A DNA stretch of 6,656 nucleotides, taken from contig DASVCT010000213.1 in the NCBI GenBank assembly GCA_036381475.1, forward strand, positions 1 to 6,656, given 5' to 3'. This DNA is from ZC4RG29 sp036381475 (GTDB lineage: Bacteria > Bacteroidota > Bacteroidia > Cytophagales > Cyclobacteriaceae). This document shows, in pieces, positions 6,177-6,656 of this stretch; within the stretch, counting starts at the first letter, position 1, and each line of letters starts with the position of its first letter. The notes under the pieces are model-generated. The model had not been told where the DNA came from, ran no database searches, and worked only from the letters and a program-made list of their open reading frames with translations. Made by a program: the position numbers and the translations under genes.

Positions 6177-6656
6177 ATGAACAAATACAACTTAAATAAC
6201 AGCTACAAGGCCGTTGTTATTGGGGGTTCTGCTGGCAGCTTCCAGGGGGTGGTAAAGATATTATCACACCTGCCCAAGAATTTTCCTTTACCAATCATTA
6301 TGTGCCTGCACCGCCTCAAGCATGTTCGCCACGGTTTCGTCGAAGCCCTTTCGCTCAAGAGCGTTGTCCAGGTCACGGAGCCTCACGACAAGGAGGCGAT
6401 CCGTAAGGGCGCTGTATACCTCGCGCCTGCCAACTATCATTTGTCGGTCGAATTGGGAAATTATTTTGCGCTTTCCACCGAAGAAATGGTGAACAATTCC
6501 AGGCCGGCGATAGACATCACATTGTTTACGTGCGCCTATGTGTATAAGGAAAAACTGATAGGCATACTGCTCTCTGGAGCGAACAAGGACGGTGCATTGG
6601 GAATGCGTTCCATCAAAGAGCGAAAAGGACTGACTATAGTTCAGGATCCGTCGGAG
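6177..6656 (+). CDS. cheB: CheB-type protein-glutamate methylesterase domain, no receiver (C-terminus off the window)
   Basis: The frame is open from the ATG at 6177 to the right edge, 160 codons, so the C-terminus is missing. The protein begins directly with the methylesterase fold: AVVIGGSAGS with catalytic S18, the LHRLKH segment with the presumed catalytic H45, GAVYLAPANYHL (78-89), RPAIDITLF (109-117) and GILLSGANKDGALGM with the third catalytic residue D138. Family function: hydrolysis of glutamyl methyl esters, and sometimes deamidation of glutamine, on receptors, reversing CheR. Canonical CheB has an N-terminal receiver phosphorylated by CheA; here fewer than 15 residues precede the catalytic core, so phospho-control through a fused receiver is absent. 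The nucleophile loop reads GGSAGS where enteric CheB has GxSxGG. An in-frame TTG at 6165 is possible, but the ATG is preferred. It lies 19 bases after cheR. Confidence 0.93.
   Translation, partial: MNKYNLNNSYKAVVIGGSAGSFQGVVKILSHLPKNFPLPIIMCLHRLKHVRHGFVEALSLKSVVQVTEPHDKEAIRKGAVYLAPANYHLSVELGNYFALSTEEMVNNSRPAIDITLFTCAYVYKEKLIGILLSGANKDGALGMRSIKERKGLTIVQDPSE

Overview
The window most likely comes from a member of the Bacteroidota. It is a medium-GC chromosomal segment. Most start codons lack a clear Shine-Dalgarno sequence and sit behind A/T-rich spacers. The one signal peptide ends in an Ala|Gln cleavage site. The GAF receptor ends in a Glu-rich heptad helix of a type that, from memory, recurs in Bacteroidota signalling proteins. 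This taxonomic call is an inference; no rRNA or other phylogenetic marker is present.

Layout. Positions 1-1476 (minus strand, running off the left edge) encode a secreted PQQ-like beta-propeller protein with about seven recurring G-x-x-x-W blade motifs. Positions 1639-2967 (minus) encode a saccharopine dehydrogenase/reductase-family protein. It may be transcribed ahead of the propeller gene, although a weak terminator-like element lies between them. A 123-bp divergent intergenic region with an inverted repeat separates it from the plus-strand genes. Positions 3091-3573 (plus) encode a cytidine deaminase (cdd). Only 17 A/T-rich bases later begins a 523-residue membrane receptor (3591-5162): TM, periplasmic helical domain, TM, HAMP, GAF, coiled coil, and then the protein stops. 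After a 173-bp gap with a G/C hairpin and a Bacteroidota-like -7 element come cheR (5336-6157, methyltransferase) and cheB (6177 to the right edge, methylesterase domain without a receiver). No RNA genes, insertion sequences, CRISPR arrays or prophage genes were seen.

How the genes may work together. The right-hand half looks like a small sensory-adaptation module: a transmembrane receptor, a CheR that could methylate it and a CheB that could demethylate it. The receptor lacks the hairpin-tip domain that chemoreceptors use to contact CheA and CheW. Its C-terminal helix instead carries Glu-containing positions at an exact seven-residue period (464/465, 471, 478/479, 485/486, 492/493), the spacing of methylation sites in classical chemoreceptors. 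The main hypothesis from this window is a CheR/CheB-modified receptor with non-canonical output, whose kinase partner may lie beyond the right edge. The left half (propeller, saccharopine dehydrogenase, cytidine deaminase) appears to be ordinary housekeeping or metabolic content with no evident link to the signalling module.
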